Source of the DNA: Pyropia yezoensis
Lineage: Eukaryota > Rhodophyta > Bangiophyceae > Bangiales > Bangiaceae
Reading direction: 5' to 3'
DNA: 64,000 nucleotides
Assembly (NCBI GenBank): GCA_009829735.1
Contig: CM020620.1
Span: 22,046,020-22,110,019 of the forward strand
Shown here: piece after piece, positions 53,680-64,000 of the stretch
Layout: every line of letters starts with the position of its first letter
Position numbering within the stretch: position 1 is the first letter of the stretch
Notes under the pieces: model-generated
Seen by the model: only the letters and a program-made list of their open reading frames with translations
Database searches by the model: none
Told to the model about the DNA's origin: nothing
Translations under genes and position numbers: made by a program

Positions 53680-54440
53680 GATCGCGGGCGACGTCCTCCG
53701 TCGCTGCCCGCCGCCCTGTCGCTCTCCACCTCCCTCCCCCCCGCCCTCCTGCGCACCCCCTCCCACCCCCCCTCCTTCGTTGCCCGCCCACCTTCAACCC
53801 CTCCTGCGCTCCCCTTCCCCCCCCCCCTCCTTCGTTGCCCGCCCACCTGTCTCTCCCCGTCGCTGCCCGCCCACCTGTTGCTCCTCCCCCCCCCTCCTCC
53901 CCCCCTCCTCCCTCCCCTCCTTCGATCGCGGTCGGCGTCCTCCGTCGCTGCCCGCCCCGCTGTCGCCCGCGCCCCTGTCGCCCCGTCCTCCCCCGTATCC
54001 CGGCCGCTGTCGCCTGACGGGTCGAGCCTGCGCCCCCCCCCTCTGCCCTGGCCACAGGTGTTGCCGCCGTCGCCTTTGCGCCTGTGCTCCTCTCCTGCGC
54101 GTGGTGCCTCTGCCCCCGCCCTGCGGCTCGCGCCTGCGCTCTTCCCCTGCGGCTGGCGCCTCTGCCCCCGCCCTGCGGCTGGCGCCTGTGCTCCTCCCCT
54201 GCTGGCGGCGCCTGGGCCCCGGCCCTGTGGGTGGCGTCAATGCACCCCCCCTGCACCCTTCCTGCTGGTGTTGCCGCCGTCGCCTCCATGGGCGCCTGTG
54301 CCTTTGCTCTGCGGGTGGCGCTTATGCCCCCCCCTCTGCCCTGGCCCATGGTGCTGCCGTCGTCGCCTGGCTGGTGGCCCCGGCGCGCCCCCCCTGCCAG
54401 TGGCGACTGTGCTTCTTCCCTGCGGGCCGCGGCTGCACCC
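53680..54440. repeat. GC-rich minisatellites inside the MULE
   Basis: Two families follow one another. At 53680-53980 there are degenerate units of CGTCCTCCGTCGCTGCCCGCC and GTTGCCCGCCCACCT type. At 54055-54440 there are about ten units of a ~35-40-bp word like CTGCGGCTGGCGCCTGTGCT. Long frames on either strand here are repeat artefacts. Confidence 0.7.
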
Positions 54441-54534
54441 ACGCCCTATGGGTCCAACGCCCATGCATCATGCAGCATGATGCTGTCTCGTTGTACTCCC
54501 ACCCTCAGCATACTTTCTTGTTTTTGTGCCTCTC

Positions 54535-54609
54535 CACGCCGTGCTGTTCTTTGACTGCACAGTCCTGTGCCGCCCCACGCCGTGCTGTGCTTGGACTGCA
54601 CAGTCCGTT
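54535..54609. repeat. 41-bp direct repeat
   Basis: CACGCCGTGCTGT...GACTGCACAGTCC occurs at 54535 and again at 54576, each containing the palindrome-like GACTGCACAGTC. AATAAAAAGG follows at 54613. Confidence 0.8.
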
Positions 54610-55028
54610 CTCAATAAAAAGGAAACACCAACGTCATGCTGGTGTTATGTGCATGGTCTTGAGCGTCTTTTTCAAAAGAAGCAAGTGCACCGATGGCGTA
54701 CACGGGCTTAAACTCATCTCTCTGTTGCATGCGCCCATACTTTGCCAACGCACCTGCGTGTTCCAAAAGCAAATATACTCGCGTCAGGAGATTGCCAAGC
54801 CGATACGTGTGCACATGGACACGGTTGTTATTTACGATATCTTAATCTTCTTCTCTCTTGCTCTTTTCTTGTTGCCTGAGCTATCTTTTGATTGCGCCGG
54901 CCTCTCTGCGCCATAGGCACATCGATGGAAAGCTGGCGCTGTCCGCATCGACCTCGTACACCGTTCTTAGACATTGACAAGAGCAAACGTCGAACATTAC
55001 CTTAATTCCTATCGCGACCGACGACCCC

Positions 55029-58000
55029 TCAAGAACCAGACGTGCCCCTCCCCGCCCCTCCCCCTTGGGATGCTAGAAACGCCTGGAACTGCGACAGAAG
55101 GCTCGATGACGGCTGAGCAACAGTGTCGCCAGCGGCTGCCACGCCGGACCTCGACGCCAGCAGTGCAGCAAGCTCAGCCGAGGCAGAGTCAGACGGCGCG
55201 GTGGTCGCTGCGGCGTGCTTGCGCTTCTTGCCAGCGGACTTGGGCGGCTGGCCGCGCAACGGAACAGCGTTTGTCCGCTGCTTGCGCTTGTTGGCCCCCA
55301 CCATGCGGGTCACCTGGCCCGTGGCGTACGTGCTCGCGTTCGGGCCGGCGACTGTGGCAGCCATAGTACGCTCGTCAAACTCGCGCAACGCATCAATGAC
55401 CTCAACCAGCGTTCTCGCCCTTTTCTCCACGATGACCTGCTTTGTCTGACTGTTCAACGATTCACAGCAGTTCGTGTCAATGCTGCTCGCCAGCAGCTCC
55501 GTGCGCCCCAACGACCCAGCGGCTTTGGGAAAAGCCGCCAAAAGCGCCGAGCGCGTCCGAAGCAGCCACTGCAGCACGTTTGCCCTGCTCGTCTCGCCCG
55601 CGCTCTTGCACTCCGCCATTAGCCCAGCCACCTTCCCGCGTACCTCGTCCAGACCCCCCTCGACCTCGGCGTCTCTGATTCCCATCATCCTGACAAAAAA
55701 TTCGTCCCGGACATTGTTGCCCACCAGGGCCAGGGGGAAGCGCTTGAAGTGTACCTCGCAGCCGATGGCCCGCCCGAAGTAGTCCGATGCGTCGCCGCCG
55801 TAGACACGGCTCATTGCCTGGAAGAATCCATTGTGCTGGGCTGTCTCAAAGTCCATCGTCACGGACACAAAAGACAGTTTCCGCCTCCCCCCGGGGGGAA
55901 CCGCTCCCCGGTCCTCAGCACGCAGGGGGGCGCCCAGGCCGCTGGCGGCCGCCGCCGAAAAGTACGCCTCAAAAAGCGTCTCGTACATGGTCGTCGTTTT
56001 TCCAATGACCATCGCTCTAAAGAGCGTCACTGCCCGATTGTGGGACGGGAGGAAGGTGCTGGGGGTCAAGAAAAAAAGCAAAAAGTACAGTGCAAGGTAC
56101 GACCAAAGCTCTTGAGATTGACGCGGTCAGCAAAAGGCGCTCCAGACGCCTTAAAGTCGCAGAAAGGGACACACTCACTGCGACGGACACCTCGAGGCTC
56201 CCCCACGTAGCAGTCCCCATGCAACGTACACAATGGAGAACTGGTTCCAATCAAATGCCTGCTTTCCAGCGCTGGCGATGGCGTCGGCGGCGACGCCGTC
56301 TTTGGCTGCGCCAGGGGCGACGACCCCAAACGTTGAGTCCGCTTCACAGTACCGCACCTTTCCGGACAGGCGTGCTTGCTGGTCGTTCTGGAGGATGACA
56401 ACGGTAAAATCATCCCTATCCACGACAGCCTTCACGTACGGGTGCTTGTACCCGCTGCGGCGTCGCACCTCCATGACCCCCAGAAGATCCTGCCCAAAGG
56501 GATGCGCACCAAATCGCGCCTGCTGGCGAAGCCGGCGCACAAACTCGCTGCCGGCCTGTGCTCCTCCACTGGCATCAGCGATGGCACTCTACAGGTATGA
56601 AAAAAATGCCAAAAAATGATGTGCAACAAGTGACAGTTAGAGGTCTGTACAAAAAAAAAAAAAAAAAATCCCACGCCAACTATATGAGAGAAAGGAACAA
56701 GATATGAGAGAGAAGAAAAAAGAGACATACCTGAAGCGCGCGGATGGTCAGGGTTGGATTATCCTCAACAATCTTGTGCGCGGTCCGGCTGCTCGGCTTG
56801 CACACAGGGAATACGTGCGAGTGTACGCCCCGGAGCACAACGATGACACGCACAAGCCCGGTTGCGGGGAGAGGCTCCGGCGTGTGCAGCTCAACCCGGA
56901 CCGGGCAAACGCCCCCAGCGCTCCGCCGTAAGGGTGGAAGGAGGCCGCCGTGCCGCTTACGAGAGAGCTCCTTCGTCCGCTTCCCGGCAATGTAGCGGCA
57001 GGCCTCCCCGGCCTCCTCCCCGTCGACCCCGTTCTCCAGCCATCGGGACAGCTTCTCCTCGTCCACCCCATGGGGCAAGGAGCATGACATGTGCCCTCCA
57101 CTCCATTTAAGGGGGTCCCCAGGCCGCCAATCTGAGCATCCAACGAATGCCCGCCGGCGGCCACGGCCCGGCACGAGCCGCGGCGTCCCCCCACAGGAGC
57201 AGCCCGGCTCGTCCTCAAAGGAGCACCCGCCCTCTTCCATCTTCTGGATAGTTTTGAAAAATGCCTACAGCAACCAAACAACACGTCAATGAACAAGCAG
57301 CGAAATTTTGCAGTCAGTATCGTATCGGAAGTGAACGACACATAGAGAAGCACACATAAATGGTCATGCATACATGTGAGGCTTACCATTGTCGTCTTGT
57401 GCACTTTGCACTCCGGTGAGTCATCGGCCTCGCACAAGTTCATAGCGGAAATCCACGTGGGGTCCTCAAAGTTCACCACCGCATGCGGTCGATCCGCTAC
57501 CGCGGCGGGCATGAGGGAGCAAACGATGGGGGGCTGGCAGCCTCTCTTGCGTACTAAGTACGGAACAGACTTTCCGCCCACGTCCACCATGGTGGCGTCG
57601 GTGCCCTTCGGGCTCCCCCAAGTGTAGGGACTGTCCTTGAACCAGTCCGTACACTGAGTCACGTCTATCTCCAGCACGTGCGCGACGCCAGCCTCGCTGG
57701 TGCTCAGGTACTGCGCACCTGCACCGACGTCGTGCATAACAACACGCTCAACGGTCTTCCGCTCACTGATCTGATCATGGGAGATGTACAAAAAAAAAGC
57801 ACTTAAAGCACGCATACGTCGGGCACAGTAATCCGAGAGTATGGAAATAGTAAGCACCAGTAGCTTTGCTCCCTGGCCTTCGATAGAAACATGAGGCGCG
57901 CTGCTCTCCGTTAAAAAAGACCAAGAAATAACGTACTCTGTACAGATCAAGCGCGTCTTTCTTGAACAGCATGCACGTGCCCGAGGCGTCTTCGTCAGCC

Positions 58001-58083
58001 GCATCACGTCCGGCGTCGATGGGCTCATCAGAGGAGGATGAGTCGTTGCTCTCGACGCCGCTATACGCAGCCAACAAATCCAT
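55029..58083 (-). CDS. MULE transposase, five exons, 817 residues
   Basis: Exons: 58083-57937, 57770-57387, 57264-56731, 56588-56230 and 56058-55029. All introns are GT-AG and keep frame. Exon 3 holds a Cys/His-rich zinc-binding-like region (GCSCGG, FVGCSDW, HMSCSLPHG, GVHSHVFPVCKPS). The DDE set is D439 (YCEADSTFG), D544 (SVTMDFETAQ) and E674 (DTNCCESLN), with the CxxH of MULEs at C575/H578 (GCEVHFKR) between the last two. The tail is Lys/Arg/Ala-rich. The start MDLLAAYSGVESNDSS is the first ATG of exon 1. The product should bind the flanking inverted repeats and move the element. Confidence 0.85.
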
Positions 58084-58376
58084 GACCAGGCAAGCGTGGG
58101 ACCCCGTGCAGCCGACGGGCACGCGCGGGCACAATGAGGCAGTTGCCTCGGTGTGGCCTCCAGCTGCGACCGGCGCGTGTGCGATGGGCTAGCCTGCACT
58201 GCGCGAGACGGTGCGACGACCGCGACCGCCCGCCACCGTCCCGTCGATGAGTAGACCGAGGGTCCCGGTTGGGCGGACTTTTTTGGCGCCAACGTGTGGA
58301 TGGTGCGGTTTCGGCATGGCGCACACGGAAGGTCCATCCGAGTGAAACTTTTTGTCGCCGCCTGACCTTTCGCAGT

Positions 58377-58474
58377 CCAACCCCACCCCAGCGCATGATA
58401 CTTGCTGCGCAAGTATTCCTGGTGTCGCCATCACCACCCCAACCCCACCCGTTCAGATTTAGCATAACCCAACC
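58377..58474 (-). repeat. Right terminal inverted repeat of the MULE
   Basis: Reverse complement of the left repeat in blocks: CCAACCCCACCCCAGCGCAT (58377-58396), CCCCAACCCCACCC (58437-58450), AACCCAACC (58466-58474). It also holds a private hairpin with arms ATACTTGC/GCAAGTAT around TGC (58398-58416). Confidence 0.8.
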
Positions 58475-58789
58475 TTCAACACTAGTTCCCACCGACAGCG
58501 GCCGTCGTGTCGGTTATCCTGGTGGAGATTCTTTGGCCTCAGCCCATCCCCTCGATCAGAAAAGCAAAATTCTGCTCGGGCCGTTCAATTTCGTGCTCGA
58601 GCAGGGCAAGAACTTGCACAACGAAGCAAGAGATCTGGCCAAAATCGGGCTTGTACAACATGTATCTTGACAGGGGATAAGCAGTGCTGCGCCCCGAGCT
58701 CCGCGGCGGAGCCTCCGCCGCGCTCGGTGTCACCGCCTGTGTCATTTTGGTGTGAAACGCAGGCCGGTGGGGGGGGGAGGTGGGGGGGG
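58475..58789. other. Spacer right of the MULE
   Basis: No gene supported. Confidence 0.4.
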
Positions 58790-59409
58790 GGGGGGCACGA
58801 GTGCGTGGCTACCGAAGTACTGGGGTCCCTCGTTGCATCGCGTTTCTGAAGGGCGGGACGGGGTGGGAAGAGGAACGACAAGAAGAAACAAAAAAAACGT
58901 GCTGTAGGCAAAGACCCCTGCGGGAAGAGGCAGCGGTAGGGCGGAGGACATGGCCGCCGCGGGCAACATGCCCCACCCCCCCCCCCCATCCAGAGAGTGA
59001 CTGTCCGCCCCGCTTTCACCACACCCCGCCCCAGCCGCGCCGTCCCCGCCGCGCCCCCCCCCCCCCGCCACCCATTCCCTGTGGGCCCCCCCCCCCCCAC
59101 GGCGGCGGGTGCGGCGGCGGCGGCGGCGGCAGCCGCCTCCAGCGCGGCCAGCCGCCCCTCCAGCGCCCCCACCTGCCGCCGCCCCCGCCGGGCGGCCGCC
59201 ACCGCCGCCGCAATGCCCACCGCCGCGGCGGCAGCGTCAGCGGCCGCCTCGGCACCCGCCGCCGCCCCCACCGCCGCCGCGGCGGCGGAGAGGGTGACGG
59301 CGTGCCAGCAGTCGGCGTCCGCCGCCGCCGCGGCTACCGCCACCGCCTCGGCTGCGGCGGCGGGCAGCGGCGGATCCGCGGCGGCCGCCGGCCGGTCGCA
59401 GGCCGTCAT
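58790..59409 (-). CDS. Doubtful Ala-rich small protein
   Basis: From ATG 59409 (MTACDRPAAAADPPLP) the frame gives DADCWHAVTLSAAAAAVGAA, an Ala-rich helix that could span a membrane, then RRGRRQVGALEGRLAALEAA, a short coiled coil, and a Gly-rich tail. The 3' end is uncertain (a splice or the stop further left). No family recognised. Confidence 0.3.
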
Positions 59410-59774
59410 GGCGTGCCGCCGCGCACTTTTTTTGCCCTGTGCTGCTGCCACCGCAGGAGGCGTACCGGCGTCTGAAGAGGGATGGCGCCTTCCCCACCAC
59501 GGACCGGCGAGCGGGCTCCTTCCTGAGCTAGCCGCCGTGGGGCGCCCTGCCCCTTCCTCCCCCCCCCCCCCCCGATCTGCCCTTCCCTTGCTCTTTGCTC
59601 CTTTGGCTGCCACGATCATGCTCGGTATGGACCCGGTCCCTCTATTGTTTTCCTTCTTTTCTCTCTCCTAGTCCCTCACACGCACCCCGCTCCTCCTCCT
59701 CCCCGCCACCCCACCACCTTTCCCCACCGGGTCCTTCTCCGCCATTCCCCCCCCCCCCATCCTCCCCCTCTCTC

Positions 59775-60563
59775 TCACAGCAGCGTAAACACAAACTCGA
59801 GCCTACACGGCAGCGCCAGCTCCACCCCCGACGCCACCCCCTGCACGCGCCCCCTCCCCCCGATCCACCCGAGGGTGGCCGTCTCGTGCACCGCGAGGTG
59901 CACCTCCATGAGCGGCGGCCCCGCGGCGGTGGCGCCCGCCGGCGCCGCCTCCGCCACGTCCACCCGCCGCAGCACGTACGCCGGGCGGGCGCCGCGATTG
60001 AGGACGGACGCGACGACGAAGGCGGCGGCGGCGGCAGCCTCCCCCCCCCCCCCCCCCCCCCCCCCCCCGCCGCCGCCGCCGCCGCCGCCGCCACCCCCCG
60101 CCGACGGGTGCGGCGAAAGCTCCCCCTGGGCTCGGACGAGGAGGTGCCAGCCGCCACCCTGGAACGCCACCACCCCCACGGGCGCCTACGACGCGCTCGC
60201 CGCCGCAGGGCCGGGCGGCAGCGGCACCGCCGTGACGACCACGCAGGGGTGGGCGTACCTGACGGAGGGAGGGCCCGCCTCGGCCGCGGCCGGCAGCGTG
60301 GGGAGGGGCGCCCCCCAGCGGCCATCCCCACCGACGCCACCACCCCCGCCACCACCTCAGCCGCCGCACCCGCCGCCGCCGCCACCGCCGCCGCCACCCC
60401 CGCTGTGGGCGCGGTCGGCGGGGAGCCACCAGCGGATGCCCGCGGTGACCTCCCCGTCGGCCGACGGCGTGTCGTCCGTGTCGTCGCTCAGGCGGAGGGG
60501 CGGCAGGCACAGAGGCGGCGGCGCCCGCAACCGCCAGTACGCCGACCGGACGCAGGTGGTGGC

Positions 60564-60596
<33 letters not shown>

Positions 60597-61019
60597 GGTG
60601 GCGGCGGTGCCGCCCCCCCCGCCGCTGCCCCCGGCGTCGAGCGGCCGCGCCCACAAGGGCTTGACGTCCGCAAACGAGCGCATACTTGGCATAGGGCCGT
60701 CCCCGTTGATGCCCGCCACCAGCGACAGCACGCCGCTGTGGTCGTCAAACACGTCACACCGTGTGGGGGTGGCGGCGGCGGCGGCGGTGCTCCCCCCGCT
60801 GTCGCTGGGGTGCGGGGAGCGGGAGGCGCCGCCGAAGGGGGGCCTTGCAGACCAGCTGGCGCCCCCCCCCCCCCTCCGTCCCCGCCGGCGCCACCCCCAT
60901 CCGCGCCAGCGCCCGCCGCGCGTGGGCGGCGAGGAGGGGCCAGTCCCCCACGTCCGCCGCCACGTCGCGGCATGGCAGCGCCGGGTCCAGCACCATCAGC
61001 CGCGGGGCACGGCCGCCGC

Positions 61020-61050
<31 letters not shown>

Positions 61051-61660
61051 GCCGCCACCGCTGCCGCCGCCACCGCCCCCCCCCCCGGCGGCGGCAACGG
61101 CGACGGCGCGTACCGCAGGGCAGTGTCGGCCGCGTAGAGGGCGTCCCAGCCCAGAATGGACACGCCGGTGCCTGCGGCGGCCTCGGCGGCGCCGCCCCCT
61201 TCCAAGACGAGAAGGCGGAGGAAGGCCACAACGCCGCCTCCACGTCCGCGGCGGAGGGGGGGGGGGGCGGGCGCGGCAAACACCGCCCCGCCACCATCGC
61301 GTCTGCCGTCGTGTACCCGCGGGAGGCGGGAGCCCCCACCGCCGCTGCTGCTGCTGCCGCCGCCGTCGGCGCCGGCGCCGCCGGCGCCTCCGTGGTGGTG
61401 GTGGTGGTGGTGGTGGTGGGGGTGGTGGTGGTGATGGTGACGGCGGTCGTGGTCGTGGTGGTCGTGGTGGTAGTGGTGGTGGTCGTGGTGGTCGTGGTCG
61501 CTGTCACTTTGGGTATCGCCGCCGCCGCTGGCGTCCTCGCCCCCACACCCCCCCGGGGGCACGTCGTCGTGAGAGGCGGTGAGCATGACCAGCTCGATGA
61601 GCTCCGCGGGTGGCCGGCCGAGGCCGTCGTCCCAGTCGCCCATCGAGTCGACGCACAGCT
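59775..61660 (-). pseudogene. Gly/His-rich gene or pseudogene, unidentified
   Basis: Coding-like blocks on the minus strand, in order: MGDWDDGLGRPPAELIELVM (61643); a His/Asp run (61380-61500); VVAFLRLLVLEGGGAAEAAA and GVSILGWDALYAADTALRYA; LMVLDPALPCRDVAADVGDW; CDVFDDHSGVLSLVAGINGD; SAYWRLRAPPPLCLPPLRLS; GVVAFQGGGWHLLVRAQGEL; AYVLRRVDVAEAAP and a final LPCRLEFVFTLL ending at 59775. The blocks lie in different frames, with stops between some (near 60990, 60355 and 60188) and a C28 run at 60041-60068 within the last frame. Introns, homopolymer errors and true decay cannot be told apart. I do not recognise the family. Confidence 0.4.
60041..60068. repeat. C28 homopolymer followed by (CCG)n
   Basis: 28 C in a row then CCG repeats to about 60099; read as poly-Gly on the minus strand. 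Confidence 0.9.
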
Positions 61661-62046
61661 TGGCGAGCCCCGCCAGGTCCCCGTACAGGGCCGGCTAGCC
61701 GGCGAGGAAGGCGGCGCGGGCGCCTCCAGCAGCCGCCCCCGCTCGTGGGCGGCCTGCACGGCCACCCACCCACCGGCGGGGGCGCCGCCGCCGCCGCCCC
61801 CCCAGCCGCCGCCGCCACCGCCCCCGCCGCCGCAGCCGCCACCTGCACCGTCGACAGCAGCCACCGGCACCTCGGCGCCTGCCGGCGGCGCCCCCTCTGG
61901 CCACGTCACGCCCGCCTGCCCGCGTGCCGGGACGACGCCGACGCCGCCGTCACTGGCGGCGGCGGCAGCGGCGTGCGTCACGCGTCGCGGTTCCTTGGCG
62001 GGGGGGGGGAGCTGGTGGTGTTGACGTCGACTGACGGGGAGCATAC

Positions 62047-62168
62047 AGCCATGCAACAGCAATCACGAATGTAAGACTTCAGCGTACGCACAGCGGCGGC
62101 GCTGCGAAAAGCGGGGGGGAAGCCATGCAACAGCAATTACAAAGGCAAGACTCAGCCGTGTCTGCCTT
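62047..62168. repeat. Direct repeat pair
   Basis: AGCCATGCAACAGCAATCAC (62047-) recurs as AGCCATGCAACAGCAATTAC (62131-), each followed by a related AA(G)NCAAGACTxCAGC word; offset 84 bp. It lies just beyond the stop of the Crinkler-like gene and may mark an old insertion. Confidence 0.75.
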
Positions 62169-62203
62169 TTCGGAAGAGCGCGCATGACGTGCTAGCAGCT
62201 CAG

Positions 62204-64000
62204 CTAGTCGTCCACGGTCGCAGTGACCTCCAATTCTGCTTCAAAAAGCGTCTCAGCGTGCTCGATCACGCTGTAGAGGAAAGGGCCAGTACAGGCACGC
62301 AAGTCCTCCCAGCACACCACAATCGCGTTGTCCATGACTCGCCTCGGATGGCTCGCTTTGTCATCCTGGTAGTTGGCCCCCATCCTTCGACGTGCAGCGA
62401 CCAGGAACGTCACTCGCGGCTTCACACCGTTCCAGAGATGGCCAGCTGCCGCTGCGCACTGCTCCTGCATGGCCGATACCCAGTTGCAGCTGTCGGCCCA
62501 CGATAGGGTGGTGGACGCATCTTCTGCAGAAAACTTGAGTTGAATGCACAGCAGCACGAGCTCACCATACACAGTGGTGAATAGAAGGGCGGCATCCAAG
62601 GCGGGCGCACCGCGGTTCAGCCTCCAAACCTTGTTGACAAAGTAAGCATCTTTCGCAATGAAGCTCTGCATCAGCCGGCTCACGGTGATGGTGTTGACGC
62701 CATAGCGAGGTTGAGCAGCTTCGATCAGGCCGTCAGAGACGACAGCACCAGTCCCCGAATGCGTAGACGACGTGAAGAGATCCGCGAGAGAGCACTCGTC
62801 AACCGGATTACGGAGCAAGACCCGCGAGTTGCTGATGAGTCCCAAGACTGCCACAAAGAACACCTCCCAACCGCACCAGGAGACATGACCGCGGCTCCAA
62901 GATAGCAACAACGACACGCCATCGTACAGAATGTTGCGCTCCGGTACCAGTGCTACGTTAGCAACTCTGCACACCGCGTGAAGTGGGAGCTGCGGCTGGA
63001 ACGTTTCACCACCAAACGCAAGCACATGGCCGCGAAGACGAGCCATGTCCCAGGTGACTGACAGCTTGGTTCCTTTCGCGTCCATCAAATACTGGTCGGC
63101 AGACACGGTACGGCCAAGCAGCACATGTGCAAGCACCACCGGTCCGTATGCCTGGTTCCACAGAGCGCCCACAGAGAAGGACGCCCTCGACGCTGCTGAC
63201 TCAATTGCGCTCCACATCGACCCCGTCCCCGCAGCGGCACTTTGAAAGTGCGTGGCGAGGTACGTCGCAAACCGTGCATCAGAGCCCACCAAACAGGCCA
63301 GAGCAGTCACGCCCCGCTCGAGCAACTCTGCAGTCCCCGCATTGGCCTCAGAGGTGAACGACCATGACGCAAGCGTGCCACTGAAGTCGAGGTAGACCCT
63401 GCGCTCCGCATTCGCGGCTAGCACCCCCCGAAAGAGGTCGCTGGAAGAGAACGGAGGAAGGCGCAACAGCTCTTGCACGGGACGATTAGAACTGATCCTT
63501 TCCTGGGCCATGAGCTCCGAGTTGAGTGACGAGAAGACAGCACGACCGCCCACAACTTGGGCCAGCCGGCACAGCTCAGACCGGTATGCGTCTCCGACAT
63601 TGGCGTGTGTGACCGAAAAAAACTCGGTCACCTTCTGCAGCTCGTCGACCAGAAGCACTAGAGGAAGGAAGGGACCCACGGTGCCGACCATCTCATGAAA
63701 CAAGTCTTCAACAGCGGTCGCCAGCACCTCCTCGTTGATCGTCCCATTCTTCAGCAGCGTCCCACACTCCCGGGTGAACTGCTTCCAGGCACGGGAGGAG
63801 TCACTTGACGCCAAGTCAGCCTTAGCAAAGAACAAGATACGTAGGTACAGCGGGTTGAACAGCCCATGTTCCGCCGTGGAGCGGTCCAAGGGGCTCAGTC
63901 CCCATCGTGAGCTGTTGAAGTTGACGCCGATAACAGAGAGTCCCTTCACCCACTCGGACAGCAGACCAGCATCCGGTGGTGACTCAACATTGACCATCCA
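62204..64000 (-). CDS. Crinkler/RHS-type NTPase-nuclease protein, C-terminal part
   Basis: An open frame of ~599 codons from the right edge to the stop at 62204; the N-terminus, where a P-loop would be expected, is outside the window. The block FLPLVLLVDELQKVTEFFSV is a Walker B-like strand of a STAND/RHS-type ATPase. The middle is helical. Near the C-terminus, APALDAALLFTTVYGELVLL followed by CIQLKFSAED has the Asp...(Q)xK pattern of PD-(D/E)xK nucleases seen in Crinkler (CRN) and retrotransposon-hotspot proteins. Codon use is less GC-biased than in the host genes nearby, which suggests a different history. The family call is by pattern, not by search. Confidence 0.6.
   Translation of the reverse strand, partial: WMVNVESPPDAGLLSEWVKGLSVIGVNFNSSRWGLSPLDRSTAEHGLFNPLYLRILFFAKADLASSDSSRAWKQFTRECGTLLKNGTINEEVLATAVEDLFHEMVGTVGPFLPLVLLVDELQKVTEFFSVTHANVGDAYRSELCRLAQVVGGRAVFSSLNSELMAQERISSNRPVQELLRLPPFSSSDLFRGVLAANAERRVYLDFSGTLASWSFTSEANAGTAELLERGVTALACLVGSDARFATYLATHFQSAAAGTGSMWSAIESAASRASFSVGALWNQAYGPVVLAHVLLGRTVSADQYLMDAKGTKLSVTWDMARLRGHVLAFGGETFQPQLPLHAVCRVANVALVPERNILYDGVSLLLSWSRGHVSWCGWEVFFVAVLGLISNSRVLLRNPVDECSLADLFTSSTHSGTGAVVSDGLIEAAQPRYGVNTITVSRLMQSFIAKDAYFVNKVWRLNRGAPALDAALLFTTVYGELVLLCIQLKFSAEDASTTLSWADSCNWVSAMQEQCAAAAGHLWNGVKPRVTFLVAARRRMGANYQDDKASHPRRVMDNAIVVCWEDLRACTGPFLYSVIEHAETLFEAELEVTATVDD

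Larger units (their letters stand above)
53264..58474 (-). mobile_element. Mutator-like element (MULE), apparently complete
   Basis: 5.2 kb bounded by inverted repeats (53264-53369 and 58377-58474) and carrying a five-exon transposase on the minus strand (58083-55029). The right 60% is the gene; the left 1.6 kb (53370-55028) is GC-rich minisatellite without a gene. I could not see a 9-bp target duplication. All five exons are open and splice in frame, so the copy may be, or recently was, active. Confidence 0.8.

Noticed and set aside
53162-54916. Frames of 426 (-) and 549 (+) codons inside the MULE arm
   Set aside because: They are made by GC-rich minisatellites; neither has a domain and both run into transposon ends.
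56651-56668. A18 run as a retroposon tail
   Set aside because: It lies in the third intron of the MULE transposase, next to its splice acceptor side, without target duplications.
61380-61500. His/Asp run as a metal-binding domain
   Set aside because: It is a degenerate (GTGGTG)n-type repeat read in one of several frames; no fold supports it.
1-64000. CRISPR array or bacterial operon
   Set aside because: No regularly spaced repeats, and spliced genes and transposons are eukaryotic.

Overview
The window is nuclear DNA of a very GC-rich eukaryote. Genes have few, short introns (for example GTATGT/GTACGT donors and CAG/TAG acceptors at 22350-22593, 21210-21383 and in the transposase genes). Several products carry plastid-type leaders, and proteins are swollen by long Ala, Gly, Pro and Thr runs coded by GCN/GGN/CCN repeats. 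Together with cyclin C, a UBC7-type E2 and a YhiN/HI0933 flavoprotein, this fits a red alga of the Porphyra/Pyropia type. That taxonomic call is inference; no marker gene is present.

Left arm, 1-14.2 kb, is a nest of transposons. A PIF/Harbinger transposase gene lies on the minus strand from 14141 to 2795. It is split by a nearly whole Ty3/gypsy LTR element (3757-13163, minus strand, two 484-bp LTRs, 5-bp target duplication AGCAG). The Ty3 element has gag, pol with a chromodomain-like end, and an extra 647-704-codon ORF running antisense between pol and the 3' LTR. The first 1593 bases of the window hold, in the opposite orientation, an uninterrupted relative of that same antisense protein from a second element. 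The Ty3 element is also full of short palindromes that share a five-base loop, usually with an A(C/G)TT core. I know of no description of this.

Middle, 14.2-50.6 kb, is host gene space. From left to right: doubtful genes at 16.9-17.5 and 18.7-19.2 kb; a plastid NTF2/SnoaL-like protein (+, 19763-20539); an unknown two-exon gene (-, 20823-21479); a three-exon UBC7/UBE2G-type E2 (+, 22286-23319); a very large unidentified protein with a G20 run that switches frame (+, 24486-30240); a HI0933/YhiN flavoprotein (+, 31202-33247); a long coiled-coil protein (-, 34398-36797); an Ala-rich unknown (+, 39933-40901); cyclin C (-, 42063-43136); a second NTF2-like protein (+, 44039-44968); and a 1786-codon low-complexity protein with weak Borealin-like ends (-, 45274-50634).

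Right arm, 51-64 kb, mixes decayed host genes and mobile DNA: a PKD/PA14/TIG-domain pseudogene (-, about 51.86-52.79 kb); a complete-looking Mutator-like element (53264-58474) with terminal inverted repeats and a five-exon transposase whose D, D, E residues are all present; a small Ala-rich candidate gene; a disrupted Gly/His-rich candidate gene (59.8-61.7 kb); and the C-terminal 600 residues of a Crinkler/RHS-type NTPase-nuclease protein that runs off the right edge. I saw no rRNA, convincing tRNA or CRISPR array.
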